Position numbers and translations under genes: made by a program. This document shows, piece by piece, positions 26,975 to 40,725 of a stretch of DNA of 64,000 nt. Under the pieces are notes generated by a model. The model ran no database searches. It was given only the letters and a program-made list of their open reading frames with translations, and was not told where the DNA came from. The stretch's first letter is position 1, and each line of letters starts with the position of its first letter. The DNA comes from Vibrio taketomensis (GTDB lineage Bacteria; Pseudomonadota; Gammaproteobacteria; Enterobacterales; Vibrionaceae): NCBI RefSeq assembly GCF_009938165.1, contig NZ_AP019649.1:2790001-2854000 (forward strand), read 5' to 3'.

Positions 26975-27706
26975 ATGGCAGTTTTGGTGACTCGCCCAGG
27001 AGAACAAGGCCAAGCATTATGCCAACAACTTGCTCTGAAGGGCATTGAAGCGATTCATCACCCTCTCATCACTATGCAAGCTGGGGAGAACCTCTCCAGC
27101 TTAGCTTCTATACTTAAGCGAGCCGATATTATTATTGCGGTTAGCCAACATGCCACAGAATATGCGCATCATGTTTTGACTGATTTGCAAACCCAGTGGC
27201 CCCAAAGCGCTATCTACCTTGCCGTCGGTCAAAAATCTGCGCAGTTTTTAAGCAAACGTAGCCAACAGAAAGTAGACTACCCAGAGATAAGTGACAGCGA
27301 ACATTTACTGCAAATGCCACAATTGGCGCACGTTTCGCAGCAAACCGTTGTCATTCTCAGAGGCAATGGCGGGCGAGAACTGATTTTCAACACTCTTGTA
27401 GATAGGGGGGCAAAAGTCGAATACTGTGAAGTGTATAAACGAGAAAACCTCGCATTCCACTCAGAAATTGTGGTGCCTTTCTGGCAAGATAAGCAAATTA
27501 AGCAGTTAATTATTACCAGTTCGGGACAACTAAATTTCTTTGTTGAACAGATAACACCGCAATATCGGGATTGGATTTTTAGTTTAGAGCTGTTTGTTCC
27601 AAGTGAACGCATAGCGATTGAAGCGCGGCGCGTTGGCTTCCATAACGTCGTCAATACAGGAAGTGCTTCAAACCAAGAATTATTGGCAACTCTCTGGCCA
27701 AAATAA
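26975..27706 (+). CDS. hemD: Uroporphyrinogen-III synthase
   Basis: HemD closes and inverts ring D of hydroxymethylbilane. The 243-residue protein is of a poorly conserved family but has the expected VLVTRPGEQGQALCQQL start, the VILRGNGGRELI hinge and the VYKRENL segment. It begins five bases after hemC. Confidence 0.93.
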   Translation: MAVLVTRPGEQGQALCQQLALKGIEAIHHPLITMQAGENLSSLASILKRADIIIAVSQHATEYAHHVLTDLQTQWPQSAIYLAVGQKSAQFLSKRSQQKVDYPEISDSEHLLQMPQLAHVSQQTVVILRGNGGRELIFNTLVDRGAKVEYCEVYKRENLAFHSEIVVPFWQDKQIKQLIITSSGQLNFFVEQITPQYRDWIFSLELFVPSERIAIEARRVGFHNVVNTGSASNQELLATLWPK

Positions 27707-27718
27707 CAGGACGAAAAA

Positions 27719-28936
27719 ATGACAAGTAAAAACAATAACGATCAGGTTGAATCAGAGAACAAAAACGACTCAACACCCACTACCAGCACCAGTGTTGAAT
27801 CAACCTCCCCTACCAAAGCAGAGACGAAGCCTGAAACTAAAGCAAAGGAAAATTCGTCGGCAGCTGAGACTCAAAAAACCGAACAGCCTGCTCAACTCGA
27901 AGAGAAACAAGGCAAACGCGGCGTTAAACTGGGTGCGATTGCTATCGTACTCTCGATTTTATTTGGTGGTGGTCTGACATTCCACATGCAACAAAAGGAT
28001 GCGCAATACCAAGCGCAGATCGATGCGCTACGTAACCAGTTAGCCCAAGCAGAATCGTCGATGAGTAGCAAAGTAACAGCAGCGGAACAAGCCACTCTTG
28101 CTAAAGCCAATGAGATGGCTGTCCACACCGAAACTCTGTTAGCGCAGCAGCATAAGAGCATTGAGAGCCTACAACTGGCAATTGCTGACGTAAAAGGTCG
28201 TCGTCCTAATGATTGGCTACTCGCGGAAGCGGATTACCTCGTAAAACTGGCAGGGCGTAAACTGTTCTTAGAACATGATGTTGAAAGCGCAACGCAACTC
28301 ATGGAAAGCGCCGATCAACGTATCGCTGCACTCAATGATCCAAGCCTGGTACCACTACGCAAATCAATGGCGAAAGACATTACTCAACTTAAATCGGTAC
28401 CACTGATCGACCGTGATGGCTTAGTGCTGCGTTTAACGGCTCTACAACAGCAAGTGGATAGTTTGCCACTTGCTAATGCCATTTTGCCTGAAGCTCAAGC
28501 TGAAGAGCCGCAACAAGTGTCGCAAAACATCGATGACTGGCAACAAAACCTAAAAACCTCATTAAAAGACTTCTCGGAAAACTTCATTACTTTCCGTACT
28601 CGTGACGGCAATATCATTCCATTGTTATCACCTGAGCAAACTTTCTATCTTAAAGAAAATATGAAAGCGAAACTCGAAACAGCAATCAAAGCGGTGTATG
28701 TCGAGCAAGAGGCGCTTTACGATGCAGCGCTCACAACCGCACAAGAGTGGTCTTTCTCATTCTTTGATCAACAGAGCAACGCAGTTAAAGAATTCAATAA
28801 ATCACTTAATCAACTCAGTGAACAAAATGTGCAAGTTGAATATCCGGTTAAACTGGAAACGCAACAGATTCTCTCTGACGTTATTCGTGATCGCTTACGC
28901 CGCGAAGTAACGACCATTGGTTCGGAGGAAAAATAA
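27719..28936 (+). CDS. hemX: HemX-like membrane protein
   Basis: A 405-residue protein of the gammaproteobacterial HemX family. It has a Ser/Thr/Lys/Glu-rich cytoplasmic N-terminus (1-65), one membrane helix (about 70-90, LGAIAIVLSILFGGGLTF), a coiled-coil (about 95-150) and a periplasmic domain with RPNDWLLAEADYLVKLAGRK. Older annotation as uroporphyrinogen methyltransferase is not supported by its motifs. It sits in the hem operon and may help organise haem synthesis at the membrane. Confidence 0.88.
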   Translation: MTSKNNNDQVESENKNDSTPTTSTSVESTSPTKAETKPETKAKENSSAAETQKTEQPAQLEEKQGKRGVKLGAIAIVLSILFGGGLTFHMQQKDAQYQAQIDALRNQLAQAESSMSSKVTAAEQATLAKANEMAVHTETLLAQQHKSIESLQLAIADVKGRRPNDWLLAEADYLVKLAGRKLFLEHDVESATQLMESADQRIAALNDPSLVPLRKSMAKDITQLKSVPLIDRDGLVLRLTALQQQVDSLPLANAILPEAQAEEPQQVSQNIDDWQQNLKTSLKDFSENFITFRTRDGNIIPLLSPEQTFYLKENMKAKLETAIKAVYVEQEALYDAALTTAQEWSFSFFDQQSNAVKEFNKSLNQLSEQNVQVEYPVKLETQQILSDVIRDRLRREVTTIGSEEK

Positions 28937-30117
28937 TGTTTCGACTGATTTTCCTTTTTGTTGTTTTAGGTGCCGGCCTTTACGTTGGTAGCGAATACTC
29001 CGGGCAACAAGGCTACGTGCTGATTTCAATTGCCAACAAAACCATTGAAATGAGTGTCACAACTTTAGTGATTTTTGTCATTGCAGCACTAGCGGCACTG
29101 TTTGCATTAGAGTACCTAGTTAAGAAAGTGTTCTATGCGAGTTCTGCAACATGGAACTACTTTAGTGTGCGTAAAATGCGTCGCTCACGTCGTTACACGA
29201 ATGAAGGCATCATCAAACTGTTAGAAGGCGACTTCAAAGAAGCAGAGAAAAAAGTGACTCGTTGGGCAAATCATCATGATATGCCGTTATTGTGTTATTT
29301 AGTCGCTTCAGAAGCGGCACAAGGCCAAGGCGATGCAAACAAACGAGATCATTATCTGAAGTTGGCTCTTGAGCAAAAAGATGCTCGCCTTGCGGTTGAA
29401 TTAACCCGTGCTAAGCAGCAATTGCGTGAAGCCCAGTTTGAAGCCGCTTATACCACTCTTTCTGATCTGAAGAGCGATTACCCAAATAACGTTGTGGTAT
29501 TAAATCTTCTCAAAACCGTCTACGCTGAACTCAAGCTTTGGCAACAACTATTAGAACTGCTACCAAAACTTGTGAAAACAAAGCTGATCACTAAAGAAGA
29601 GCAAAATCTTTTAGAGCAACGAGCACAATGTGGCTTGTTAACAGAAATCGCAGAACAAAAAGGCAGTGAGGGGTTGATTCAATATTGGAACACCCTATCA
29701 CGCAAGACCAAGACCGACTTACATTTAGTCGAATGCTTCAGTCGTCAATTAATCAGTCGTAAAGCAGACGATACCGCCTTTACCATCATCAAAGAAACAT
29801 TGAAAAAGCATCCAAATGCCGACCTCTACAAGCTGTTGCCTGAATTAAACTTGGCGGATAGTCATCCTGCAATCGTATTTTTAGAAGATGCATTACGTAA
29901 AGATGCCAACAATGCTGAAGCGCATAGTGCTCTTGCACAATTTCATTTGCGCGGACAGAAATGGTCAGAGGCGCAGCAGCACTTTGAAAAAGCCTTAGCA
30001 CAACGCTCAAGTGTCTCTGATTATGCTTATCTCGCTGATTCACTAGAGAAGCAAAATTTTAATAAAGCAGCTCATGAAGTCTCGAAGAAAGCGCTCACTT
30101 TGGTAAGTAGTAAGTAA
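28936..30117 (+). CDS. hemY: HemY TPR membrane protein
   Basis: A 393-residue protein with two N-terminal membrane helices (LIFLFVVLGAGLYVGSEY; TTLVIFVIAALAALFALEYLV). Tetratricopeptide repeats follow to the C-terminus, the clearest being SALAQFHLRGQKWSEAQQHFEKAL. Proteobacterial HemY is not the Bacillus oxidase; it is linked to late haem steps and protein-protein contact. Its ATG overlaps the hemX stop (TAATG) with GGAGG upstream. Last gene of hemCDXY. Confidence 0.92.
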   Translation: MFRLIFLFVVLGAGLYVGSEYSGQQGYVLISIANKTIEMSVTTLVIFVIAALAALFALEYLVKKVFYASSATWNYFSVRKMRRSRRYTNEGIIKLLEGDFKEAEKKVTRWANHHDMPLLCYLVASEAAQGQGDANKRDHYLKLALEQKDARLAVELTRAKQQLREAQFEAAYTTLSDLKSDYPNNVVVLNLLKTVYAELKLWQQLLELLPKLVKTKLITKEEQNLLEQRAQCGLLTEIAEQKGSEGLIQYWNTLSRKTKTDLHLVECFSRQLISRKADDTAFTIIKETLKKHPNADLYKLLPELNLADSHPAIVFLEDALRKDANNAEAHSALAQFHLRGQKWSEAQQHFEKALAQRSSVSDYAYLADSLEKQNFNKAAHEVSKKALTLVSSK

Positions 30118-30135
30118 TCTGACCGTTAAAGATTA

Positions 30136-30166
30136 TAAAGCCGACCTAATGGTCGGCTTTTTTTAT
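30136..30166 (+). terminator. Terminator of hemCDXY
   Basis: AAAGCCGACC and GGTCGGCTTT around a TAAT loop, then a T run, 20 bases after hemY. Confidence 0.92.
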
Positions 30167-30845
30167 GCCAAAAATACATATCGCGAATCAGCTAAAACGA
30201 TTCTATCAACTCATACTCAAGCCCCGTGTACTAAGTAGTGATTGGCCAATCCTTAACTAGCCAGCAATTGGCTGTTGATACCTAACATAAACACAAGTCT
30301 TAGTCGCTCGCTATCCGTCTTTAGCGCATCAATTAAAACCATTCACCTCTATTAAGTTGCCTTCACTATTGTTTTTTATGGCTGATTTATTCGATTCGTC
30401 AGTTGTGGTGAGACGATAGTTTGAACTTAGATAAACCAAACCGGCATAGCTAAAATGCTTAGTTGTGCTAATCATCATCAGTGTATTTCGGCGTGCGGCA
30501 TTAACAAGAACGCTTGCAGCGATGCGGCCTTGTCATTTTGATTATTGCAGTAGCTAGTATACCTACTGATACTGCTGCATTAGAGAGAGTATGGGGTCTA
30601 TTAGCTTTATAGGAATGGACAGAATACTGAGAAATTTAGGCTGGTTGTTCCAAAAGCTCACCGACAAAATAGAGCAAGAGATTTTAGATATTGAGCGTTC
30701 CAAGTTCATTTTCACAGAATGTGAAAACGCTCTGCTATTTCTTGCGGACACGCCTCGTGAGGGCTTTACAATAAGCGGCGGAGCGGTTGGACTGGCAATC
30801 CCGCGGGACTCGATTCCTTTGCAAAAGGAACTTTTCTTCAGATAT
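30167..30845. other. Gap between hemY and the rRNA operon, no gene recognised
   Basis: About 680 bases. An 85-codon frame (30591-30848) is open but resembles nothing, lacks a ribosome site and runs into the rRNA terminator. The segment from about 30750 to 30840 is more GC-rich and has a tRNA-like texture (CGATTCCT after a GC arm) but folds into no tRNA by eye. A TTTTCACA/TGTGAAAA dyad lies at 30709-30727. It may be a decayed tRNA or gene remnant. Confidence 0.45.
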
Positions 30846-30875
30846 TAAAAAACCCGACGCTTTCGCATCGGGTTA
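30846..30875 (-). terminator. Terminator of the rRNA operon
   Basis: Read on the minus strand, AACCCGATGC and GCGTCGGGTT pair around GAAA and are followed by T residues, just after tRNA-Asp. Confidence 0.9.
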
Positions 30876-30881
30876 AATAAA

Positions 30882-30958
30882 TGGCGGAGTGGACGGGACT
30901 CGAACCCGCGACCCCCGGCGTGACAGGCCGGTATTCTAACCAACTGAACTACCACTCC
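30882..30958 (-). tRNA. tRNA-Asp (GTC)
   Basis: A 77-base cloverleaf with encoded CCA. It has acceptor GGAGTGG/CCACTCC, anticodon loop CTGTCAC with GTC, and T-loop GGTTCGAGTCC. It is the distal tRNA of the rRNA operon, after 5S, as in several Vibrio and E. coli rrn operons. Confidence 0.97.
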
Positions 30959-30999
30959 GCAGTGGACTACTTGTCGTCGCTGACAAGTGTTCATAATTT

Positions 31000-31119
31000 A
31001 AAGCCTGGCGATGTCCTACTCTCACATGGGAAGCCCCACACTACCATCGGCGCTAATTCGTTTCACTTCTGAGTTCGGCATGGAATCAGGTGGGTCCAAA
31101 TCGCTATGGTCGCCAAGCA
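31000..31119 (-). rRNA. rrf: 5S ribosomal RNA
   Basis: A 120-base gene beginning TGCTTGGCGACC and ending GCCAGGC, with the conserved CCGAACTCAGAAGTGAAAC core. Ends are set by pairing of the two termini. Confidence 0.97.
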
Positions 31120-31270
31120 AATTCTTTATCAATTTGCTCGCAAATTCAAACGCACTTTAGTGCGGCCCTTCAGGTGAGATTTGCTTGCAAATCGAATAAT
31201 TCGGAAAGCTGTTTTCAGTTCTACACATTCAATGTTCTATTTGAGTCCAATCAAACCCCTTGGGTGTTGT

Positions 31271-34149
<2,879 letters not shown>

Positions 34150-34340
34150 ATACAACCCGAAGGAGTTTCGAGTTGATAATCAAATCACCAAAGTTGTCTG
34201 CAATTTTTATACATGATGCAGACTCGATTTTGCCGGACTCAAATTCCAAGAACACTTGAATGTGTTTTTAGTTGTATTCAATAAATGAATACTTTGAGAA
34301 CTTTACAAACAACAATAAATTGTTGTTTTGTCAGCTTTCC

Positions 34341-34355
34341 AAATTGTTAAAGAGC
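34341..34355 (-). promoter_or_regulatory. boxA antitermination site before 23S
   Basis: On the minus strand CTCTTTAACAATTT, the boxA sequence that recruits NusB/S10 antitermination complexes, in the spacer between tRNA-Ala and 23S. Confidence 0.85.
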
Positions 34356-34408
34356 TAGATTTCTAATGAAACCATTTTTAAAGATTCTTAAGGAAAAACC
34401 CTTAAAGA

Positions 34409-34484
34409 TGGTGGAGCTATGCGGGATCGAACCGCAGACCTCCTGCGTGCAAGGCAGGCGCTCTCCCAGCTGAGCTATAGCCCC
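34409..34484 (-). tRNA. tRNA-Ala (TGC)
   Basis: 76 bases with CCA. Acceptor GGGGCTA/TAGCTCC, anticodon loop CTTGCAC with TGC, T-loop GGTTCGATCCC. Lies in the 16S-23S spacer with tRNA-Ile. Confidence 0.97.
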
Positions 34485-34526
34485 ATCTTGTTGATACTGT
34501 GTGCCAATCTTCTTGGGAAGGAAGAT

Positions 34527-34603
34527 TGGTGGGTCTGAGTGGACTCGAACCACCGACCTCTCGCTTATCAGGCGAACGCTCTAACCACCTGAGCTACAGA
34601 CCC
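34527..34603 (-). tRNA. tRNA-Ile (GAT)
   Basis: 77 bases with CCA. Acceptor GGGTCTG/CAGACCC, anticodon loop CTGATAA with GAT, T-loop GGTTCGAGTCC. First tRNA of the 16S-23S spacer. Confidence 0.97.
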
Positions 34604-34667
34604 AGTATCGTCTCTAAACTTTATAAACCATCAATCTGTGTGAACACTCATCGCAATAATCATCGTA

Positions 34668-36212
<1,545 letters not shown>

Positions 36213-36541
36213 AAGATTTTGTGACTCAATGAATACTGATTACATTACCTAGTAATGTTGAATTGACTGTGCCGATACTAAGTATCGATTGGTCACTCAG
36301 TTCATTGAAATCAATTTGAAGCCTAAGCTTCTAATTGGATTATCATCAACGAGTGCCCACACAGATTGATAGGTTTATATTGTTAAAGAGCTTTGCTTTG
36401 AACTTTTCTCTCAAAGCGGAGGTGAATTCTAACGAGATAATTGAAAGAGTCAAACACTTTTTTCAATTAATTTTCTCAGAAGTTTCAACCTCTCTGACTA
36501 ACGCTGAAGCCTTGTGGCGTCTGCTGTGTCAGTGGAAGCGC
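36213..36541 (-). promoter_or_regulatory. rRNA operon leader with boxA
   Basis: The leader between P1 and mature 16S. On the minus strand it carries GCTCTTTAACAATA (36380-36393), a boxA element, and 16S-flanking sequence that should pair with the spacer for RNase III processing. A 73-codon frame on the plus strand here is not a gene. Confidence 0.8.
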
Positions 36542-36569
36542 ATTATAGGGAGATGAATCTTATTGGCAA
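36542..36569 (-). promoter_or_regulatory. rRNA operon P1 promoter
   Basis: TTGCCA and TATAAT are separated by 16 bases, followed by the GC-rich discriminator GCGCTTCC expected of a stringently controlled rRNA promoter. An A/T-rich UP-element-like tract (TTTTTTGCAAAAAA) lies directly upstream. Confidence 0.88.
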
Positions 36570-36628
36570 CTGTTTTTTGCAAAAAAACACCAAAAACAGA
36601 TCGTTCGATTAAATAAGCATCAAAAAGA

Positions 36629-36656
36629 CAAAAAAGAGGGCATTTAACCCTCTTCT
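36629..36656 (-). terminator. Terminator of the ubiD-ferredoxin-fre operon
   Basis: Minus strand AAGAGGG and CCCTCTT around a 7-base loop, followed by T residues, 22 bases after fre. Confidence 0.85.
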
Positions 36657-36677
36657 TTGTCGCAAGTATCTGGATAT

Positions 36678-37391
36678 TTATATGAAAGCATAAGCATCAG
36701 CAAACATTCGTTCACTGCGAGCTTGTTTATTTTGAGTGAATTGTTCTCGAGCTGCACCTGCCATTTCAAAACGACCAGCGATATAGATATCAAACTCTGC
36801 TAGCGACTCAAAATCCTCACTAATCGCTTGCAGCACATTACCGCTTTTACCTTGCCAATCTTCTGGTGCATCTTCCACAACAGGAATAAAGTGCACGTTA
36901 CCATGCTTAGCAGCGATCTGTTTGAGTTCCGCTTTTGCGTATAGCTGGCTGCGATCTCGAGCTCCCCAATACAGGTAGATAGGGTTAGGGATGTTTTGGG
37001 CGATGCAATGATCGAGAATCGAACGTACATAACTAAAGCCAGTGCCACCAGCAATAAGTAATAGTGGTCGTTCACTCTCTTCTTGAACCCACGCATTACC
37101 ATGCGGTGCATCAATTGCGACACACGAACCATCGGCTAGTGCCACTCGCATTGCTTCAACCACTTCTAACGCATAAGCATTGTGCTCAGCAGCACCAATG
37201 TGAAGCTCAAGTTCACCCTCATGACGACAAGGGCTACTCGCAATAGAAAAAGGACGCTTATCTTTCTCACCCATTACCACCATCAAATACTGACCCGCTT
37301 TGAACGGTACCGGATTTTCAGGATGTAGCAGAATGCGATAAGTATTAGCCGCCAAAGGCTCAATTGACTTTACTTTACATTGAATACTCAT
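36678..37391 (-). CDS. fre: NAD(P)H-flavin reductase Fre
   Basis: A 237-residue flavin reductase of the Fre/LuxG type that supplies reduced flavin. The FAD-type domain has [10 protein letters not shown] (Arg-x-x-Ser motif), and the NAD(P) domain starts [17 protein letters not shown] and ends [12 protein letters not shown], close to E. coli Fre. It follows ubiD as in E. coli, but here a ferredoxin gene stands between them. Reduced FMN also serves UbiX-made prenyl-FMN for UbiD, so the linkage makes sense. Confidence 0.94.
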   Translation of the reverse strand: MSIQCKVKSIEPLAANTYRILLHPENPVPFKAGQYLMVVMGEKDKRPFSIASSPCRHEGELELHIGAAEHNAYALEVVEAMRVALADGSCVAIDAPHGNAWVQEESERPLLLIAGGTGFSYVRSILDHCIAQNIPNPIYLYWGARDRSQLYAKAELKQIAAKHGNVHFIPVVEDAPEDWQGKSGNVLQAISEDFESLAEFDIYIAGRFEMAGAAREQFTQNKQARSERMFADAYAFI

Positions 37392-37404
37392 GGGTTCCTC
37401 TCAC

Positions 37405-37674
37405 TTACTCTTCAAAAGTAAGGACTAAATGACTTTCTGTATGAGCTAGACAGGGAAATATCCAGCCTTGTTGTTGTTCTTGTTCAGTCAACATGGGTTC
37501 CAGTTGATAGCTGACTTCTCCAGTGACTTTTTTACACATGCACATTGCACATGCGCCCACTTGGCAACGGTGAGGAAAGCTTATGTTATTGTTGAGCGCC
37601 GCTTCTAACACCGTTTGTCCTTGTGGGACTTCAAACTCTACCTGACTTGGCAGTAACCTGACCTTATGTGTCAT
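37405..37674 (-). CDS. 2Fe-2S ferredoxin
   Basis: An 89-residue plant-type ferredoxin. Cluster ligands are in [11 protein letters not shown] (Cys-x4-Cys-x2-Cys) and the distal FPCLAH. ATG 37674 overlaps the ubiD stop (ATGA), so I prefer it to the longer in-frame ATG at 37695. It lies 13 bases before fre. Ferredoxin plus Fre resembles a split version of single-chain ferredoxin-flavin reductases (for example the AscD/benzoate dioxygenase reductase layout), which suggests the two proteins pass electrons to each other. Confidence 0.88.
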   Translation of the reverse strand: MTHKVRLLPSQVEFEVPQGQTVLEAALNNNISFPHRCQVGACAMCMCKKVTGEVSYQLEPMLTEQEQQQGWIFPCLAHTESHLVLTFEE

Positions 37675-39524
37675 GCGATGCCTAATTGATGCCAAATAGC
37701 ATCGATTTTTGCCACCAATTCAGGGTCTTTCTTAATCGGAATGCCCCACTCTCTGAGTTTTTCGTTACCCAGTTTATTGGTCGCATCCCATGCCATGCGG
37801 CTCACTCCGGACACGGCCTCTTTATAAAGCAAGCTATCACGAGCAGGATCCATACGAGTGGTCACCGCCCAGATAACATCATTCCAATCACGAATGTTGA
37901 CATCATCATCGCACACAATCACAAATTTCGGATCGACATAAGCTTCGAGCTGGGACCAAACCGCTTGAATCGCTTCACGCCCTTCTCCAACGTTCTGCTT
38001 ATCTATCGACAACAACACCATCTGTCCTGTATGCGCACCTTCCGGAAGATGAATATCTAACAGACTTGGAATATCTCGTTTGAGTTGCGCCAATATCGCT
38101 TGGCTATCAAACAATTCCGATTTCGTCACAGAGTGAGTAAGTGCTAACTCAGCATCCCATTTAATGGTCGCATCTAGCCCCATCTTGGAACCTAACCCTA
38201 CCACCGGGGAAGCAAAATCAAGCGAATCGATTGGTGTATTCTCAATCATCAACGTGTCACGTACCGGATCCATATGTTCCGTCATCGCTTTGGTTACTTC
38301 TCGCCAATCACGCGCATTCACCGATTCATCACATACGATAACGTATTTGGTATACATAAACTGACGCAAGAAAGACCATACCCCCATCATTACGCGCTTA
38401 GCATGACCTGGGTACTGCTTCTTCATCGTGACTACTGCCATGCGGTAAGAGCAGCCTTCCGGAGGTAGATAGAAATCTTCAATCTCAGGAAATTGCTTTT
38501 GCAAAATTGGCACAAACACTTCGTTAAGCGCCACACCTAATACCGCTGGCTCATCCGGCGGACGCCCTGTATAGGTGCTGTGATAAATCGGTTTTTCACG
38601 CATGGTAATGTGCGTAATAGTGAAAACGTGGTGCTTCTCTTTTTCGTTATAGTAGCCAGTATGATCACCATAAGGGCCTTCATCTGCGAACTCATTTGGA
38701 TCGATATAGCCTTCAAGCACCATTTCAGCACTTGCCGGGACCTCAAGGTCATTACTAATCGACTTCACCACTTCTGTGCGACTGCCACGCAGTAACCCTG
38801 CAAAGGCATATTCCGATAGCGTATCTGGAACCGGCGTCACTGCGCCAAGAATTGTTGCCGGATCCGCACCGAAAGCAACTGACACCGGGAATGGCTGTCC
38901 CGGATGCGTTTCCATCCAGTCTCGTAGATCAAGAGCGCCGCCACGATGGGCGAGCCAGCGCATGATAATTTTGTTTTTACCCAATTTCTGCTGGCGATAA
39001 ATACCGAGATTTTGGCGTTTCTTATTTGGACCTTTAGTGACAGTTAAGCCCCAAGTTAGCAGCGGAGCTACGTCATCTTGCCAGCAACTCATCACCGGAA
39101 TTTTATCAAGATCAACCTCATCACCTTGCCAAACAATTTGCTGGCATGGCGCATTACGTAACCTTTTGGCCGGCATATGCAGCACTTGTTTAAACAGCGG
39201 TAGCTTTTCCAGTGCATCTTTAAAGCCTTTGGGTGGCTCCGGCTCTTTAAGATAAGCCAATAGCTTACCCACTTCGCGTAGCTCTTTTACTTCACTACGC
39301 CCCATCCCCATCGCCACACGCTCTGCCGTACCAAACAAGTTGGTCAGCACTGGGTAGTCGTAGCCAATTGGGTTTTCAAATAGCAATGCCGGACCGCCCG
39401 CACGTAAAGTTCGGTCACTAATTTCCGTCATTTCATAATGAGGGTCTATCGGGTGAGTAATGCGTTTTAATTTACCTTGTTGCTCTAACAGGTGGATAAA
39501 ATCGCGTAAGTCCTTACAACTCAT
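37671..39524 (-). CDS. ubiD: 4-hydroxy-3-polyprenylbenzoate decarboxylase UbiD, enlarged
   Basis: UbiD removes the carboxyl group of the ubiquinone precursor using prenylated FMN and Mn. The 617-residue protein has the expected body: [21 protein letters not shown], the active-site [12 protein letters not shown] (about 281-292) and [14 protein letters not shown]. coli UbiD has 497 residues. The excess is explained by an internal repeat. Residues about 348-455 (with [18 protein letters not shown]) are echoed at about 490-590 (with [18 protein letters not shown]). First gene of a ubiD-ferredoxin-fre operon. Confidence 0.95.
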   Translation of the reverse strand: MSCKDLRDFIHLLEQQGKLKRITHPIDPHYEMTEISDRTLRAGGPALLFENPIGYDYPVLTNLFGTAERVAMGMGRSEVKELREVGKLLAYLKEPEPPKGFKDALEKLPLFKQVLHMPAKRLRNAPCQQIVWQGDEVDLDKIPVMSCWQDDVAPLLTWGLTVTKGPNKKRQNLGIYRQQKLGKNKIIMRWLAHRGGALDLRDWMETHPGQPFPVSVAFGADPATILGAVTPVPDTLSEYAFAGLLRGSRTEVVKSISNDLEVPASAEMVLEGYIDPNEFADEGPYGDHTGYYNEKEKHHVFTITHITMREKPIYHSTYTGRPPDEPAVLGVALNEVFVPILQKQFPEIEDFYLPPEGCSYRMAVVTMKKQYPGHAKRVMMGVWSFLRQFMYTKYVIVCDESVNARDWREVTKAMTEHMDPVRDTLMIENTPIDSLDFASPVVGLGSKMGLDATIKWDAELALTHSVTKSELFDSQAILAQLKRDIPSLLDIHLPEGAHTGQMVLLSIDKQNVGEGREAIQAVWSQLEAYVDPKFVIVCDDDVNIRDWNDVIWAVTTRMDPARDSLLYKEAVSGVSRMAWDATNKLGNEKLREWGIPIKKDPELVAKIDAIWHQLGIA

Positions 39525-39626
39525 AACTCTTCTATTGGCTGGTTAAACTGCAGGCAGTATATCAAAAAACCGAAATTGACGATCCCTGTTTATTATGTGG
39601 GTATTATGAATGGCATTAAACAAACA

Positions 39627-40622
39627 TTATTGGCTAAGAACGCTGAGAATTTGATTGCGCTTGACTCGGTTATCGCTGCTTGCCAACTCGGTCAACCAAG
39701 TTGAATAACCCTGTTCGAGCAACTGACGGGCGACAAAAGGAGCGTCATCTTTGCTACCCATTTTCGCAATCAAAAACTCTTCAACCGCCAAAGTCATAGG
39801 TTTAATCCCAACGAGTTGGGTGATAGCAAGCTCACTTAAACTCGGGTTGTGTGCTGCTGCCATTAATTGCTCAATCGCAAATGGATCGGCCACAGAGCCC
39901 AAACGGCGAATTTCCTCTTCACTATAGAAGCTCGCTTTCATCAGCCACAATAGTTTGTACACCGCTGGGTCTTCACTCACTTGCGCAAGACGCACCATCA
40001 CCTGCGGTGAAGGCAACCAACTAACCACGACCTTATCCGTTAATTGCTGGCCCAGATAGCGCACCGCTTCAGGAGATAAACTATCAAGTTCTCTCAGTAA
40101 TAATTGCTCACGCGCTTGTTTTTGATAATTACTGCCTGATAGCCATTGCTGTAAATCAAGTTGTTGCCTCTCTGCTTGCATAACAAACTCAAGCACCGAC
40201 TGATCTTGATGCCAACGCTTTAATAGACGGCTTGCAATCGCAGGATAGTTAAATGCAGGGGTTGTGAACTCATAACCATCACCCATTTCAATCACTTGAT
40301 AAGTGGGTACCATGGCTTTTTGTTGCTCAACAAATATCGCCATTTTAGGCGTAAGGATAAGCTCTTGCTGCTCTAGCTTTTGCAGCAAAAGATAGCGGGC
40401 AACTTCTTGTTGTGGGAAAGCTAAACGCTCGAGAGAAAAACTCAGTATATCGGTTTTATCTTCCATGACGTATTGCAGTAGTTCGGCAACCTTTGCCTGC
40501 ATGTGATCACTTTGACGCCATAACTCAACTCGCTCTGGAGTCATCGACGTGGCAGCAACTTGCGGCGCTCCTAACGCTAGCAATAAAGACAGGAGAAGCG
40601 ACGACAACATTCCTTGTTGCAT
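39627..40622 (-). CDS. Secreted hypothetical protein
   Basis: A 331-residue protein, function not recognised. Residues 1-25 form a signal peptide (GMLSSLLLSLLLALGAPQVAA), and the rest is helical and rich in Leu/Gln, with a repeated texture like HEAT repeats (for example YKLLWLMKASFYSEEEIRRL and PFVARQLLEQGYSTWL). A near-perfect AAGGAGG before ATG 40622 decides the start; the frame opens earlier at 40691. No neighbour shares its strand closely, so it looks monocistronic. Periplasmic location is inferred. Confidence 0.65.
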   Translation of the reverse strand: MQQGMLSSLLLSLLLALGAPQVAATSMTPERVELWRQSDHMQAKVAELLQYVMEDKTDILSFSLERLAFPQQEVARYLLLQKLEQQELILTPKMAIFVEQQKAMVPTYQVIEMGDGYEFTTPAFNYPAIASRLLKRWHQDQSVLEFVMQAERQQLDLQQWLSGSNYQKQAREQLLLRELDSLSPEAVRYLGQQLTDKVVVSWLPSPQVMVRLAQVSEDPAVYKLLWLMKASFYSEEEIRRLGSVADPFAIEQLMAAAHNPSLSELAITQLVGIKPMTLAVEEFLIAKMGSKDDAPFVARQLLEQGYSTWLTELASSDNRVKRNQILSVLSQ

Positions 40623-40683
40623 GTTAACCTCCTTGTAACATTCTTCATCATTGTGCAGCGGCACTACAAAGAATGCAAACAAA

Positions 40684-40714
40684 AACGCCACCGTGATATT
40701 CGGTGGCGTTAGCG
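40684..40714 (-). terminator. Terminator of rho
   Basis: Minus strand AACGCCACCG and CGGTGGCGTT around AATATCA, ending in TTTTTG, 12 bases after the rho stop. It overlaps the far-upstream frame of the next gene, supporting the later start chosen there. Confidence 0.88.
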
Positions 40715-40725
40715 TATTGATTTAA

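Noticed and set aside
30591..30848. 85-codon open frame between hemY and the rRNA operon.
   Set aside because: No ribosome site, no recognisable family, and it runs into the rRNA terminator.
36335..36556. 73-codon plus-strand frame upstream of 16S.
   Set aside because: It covers the rRNA leader, boxA and P1 promoter on the other strand.
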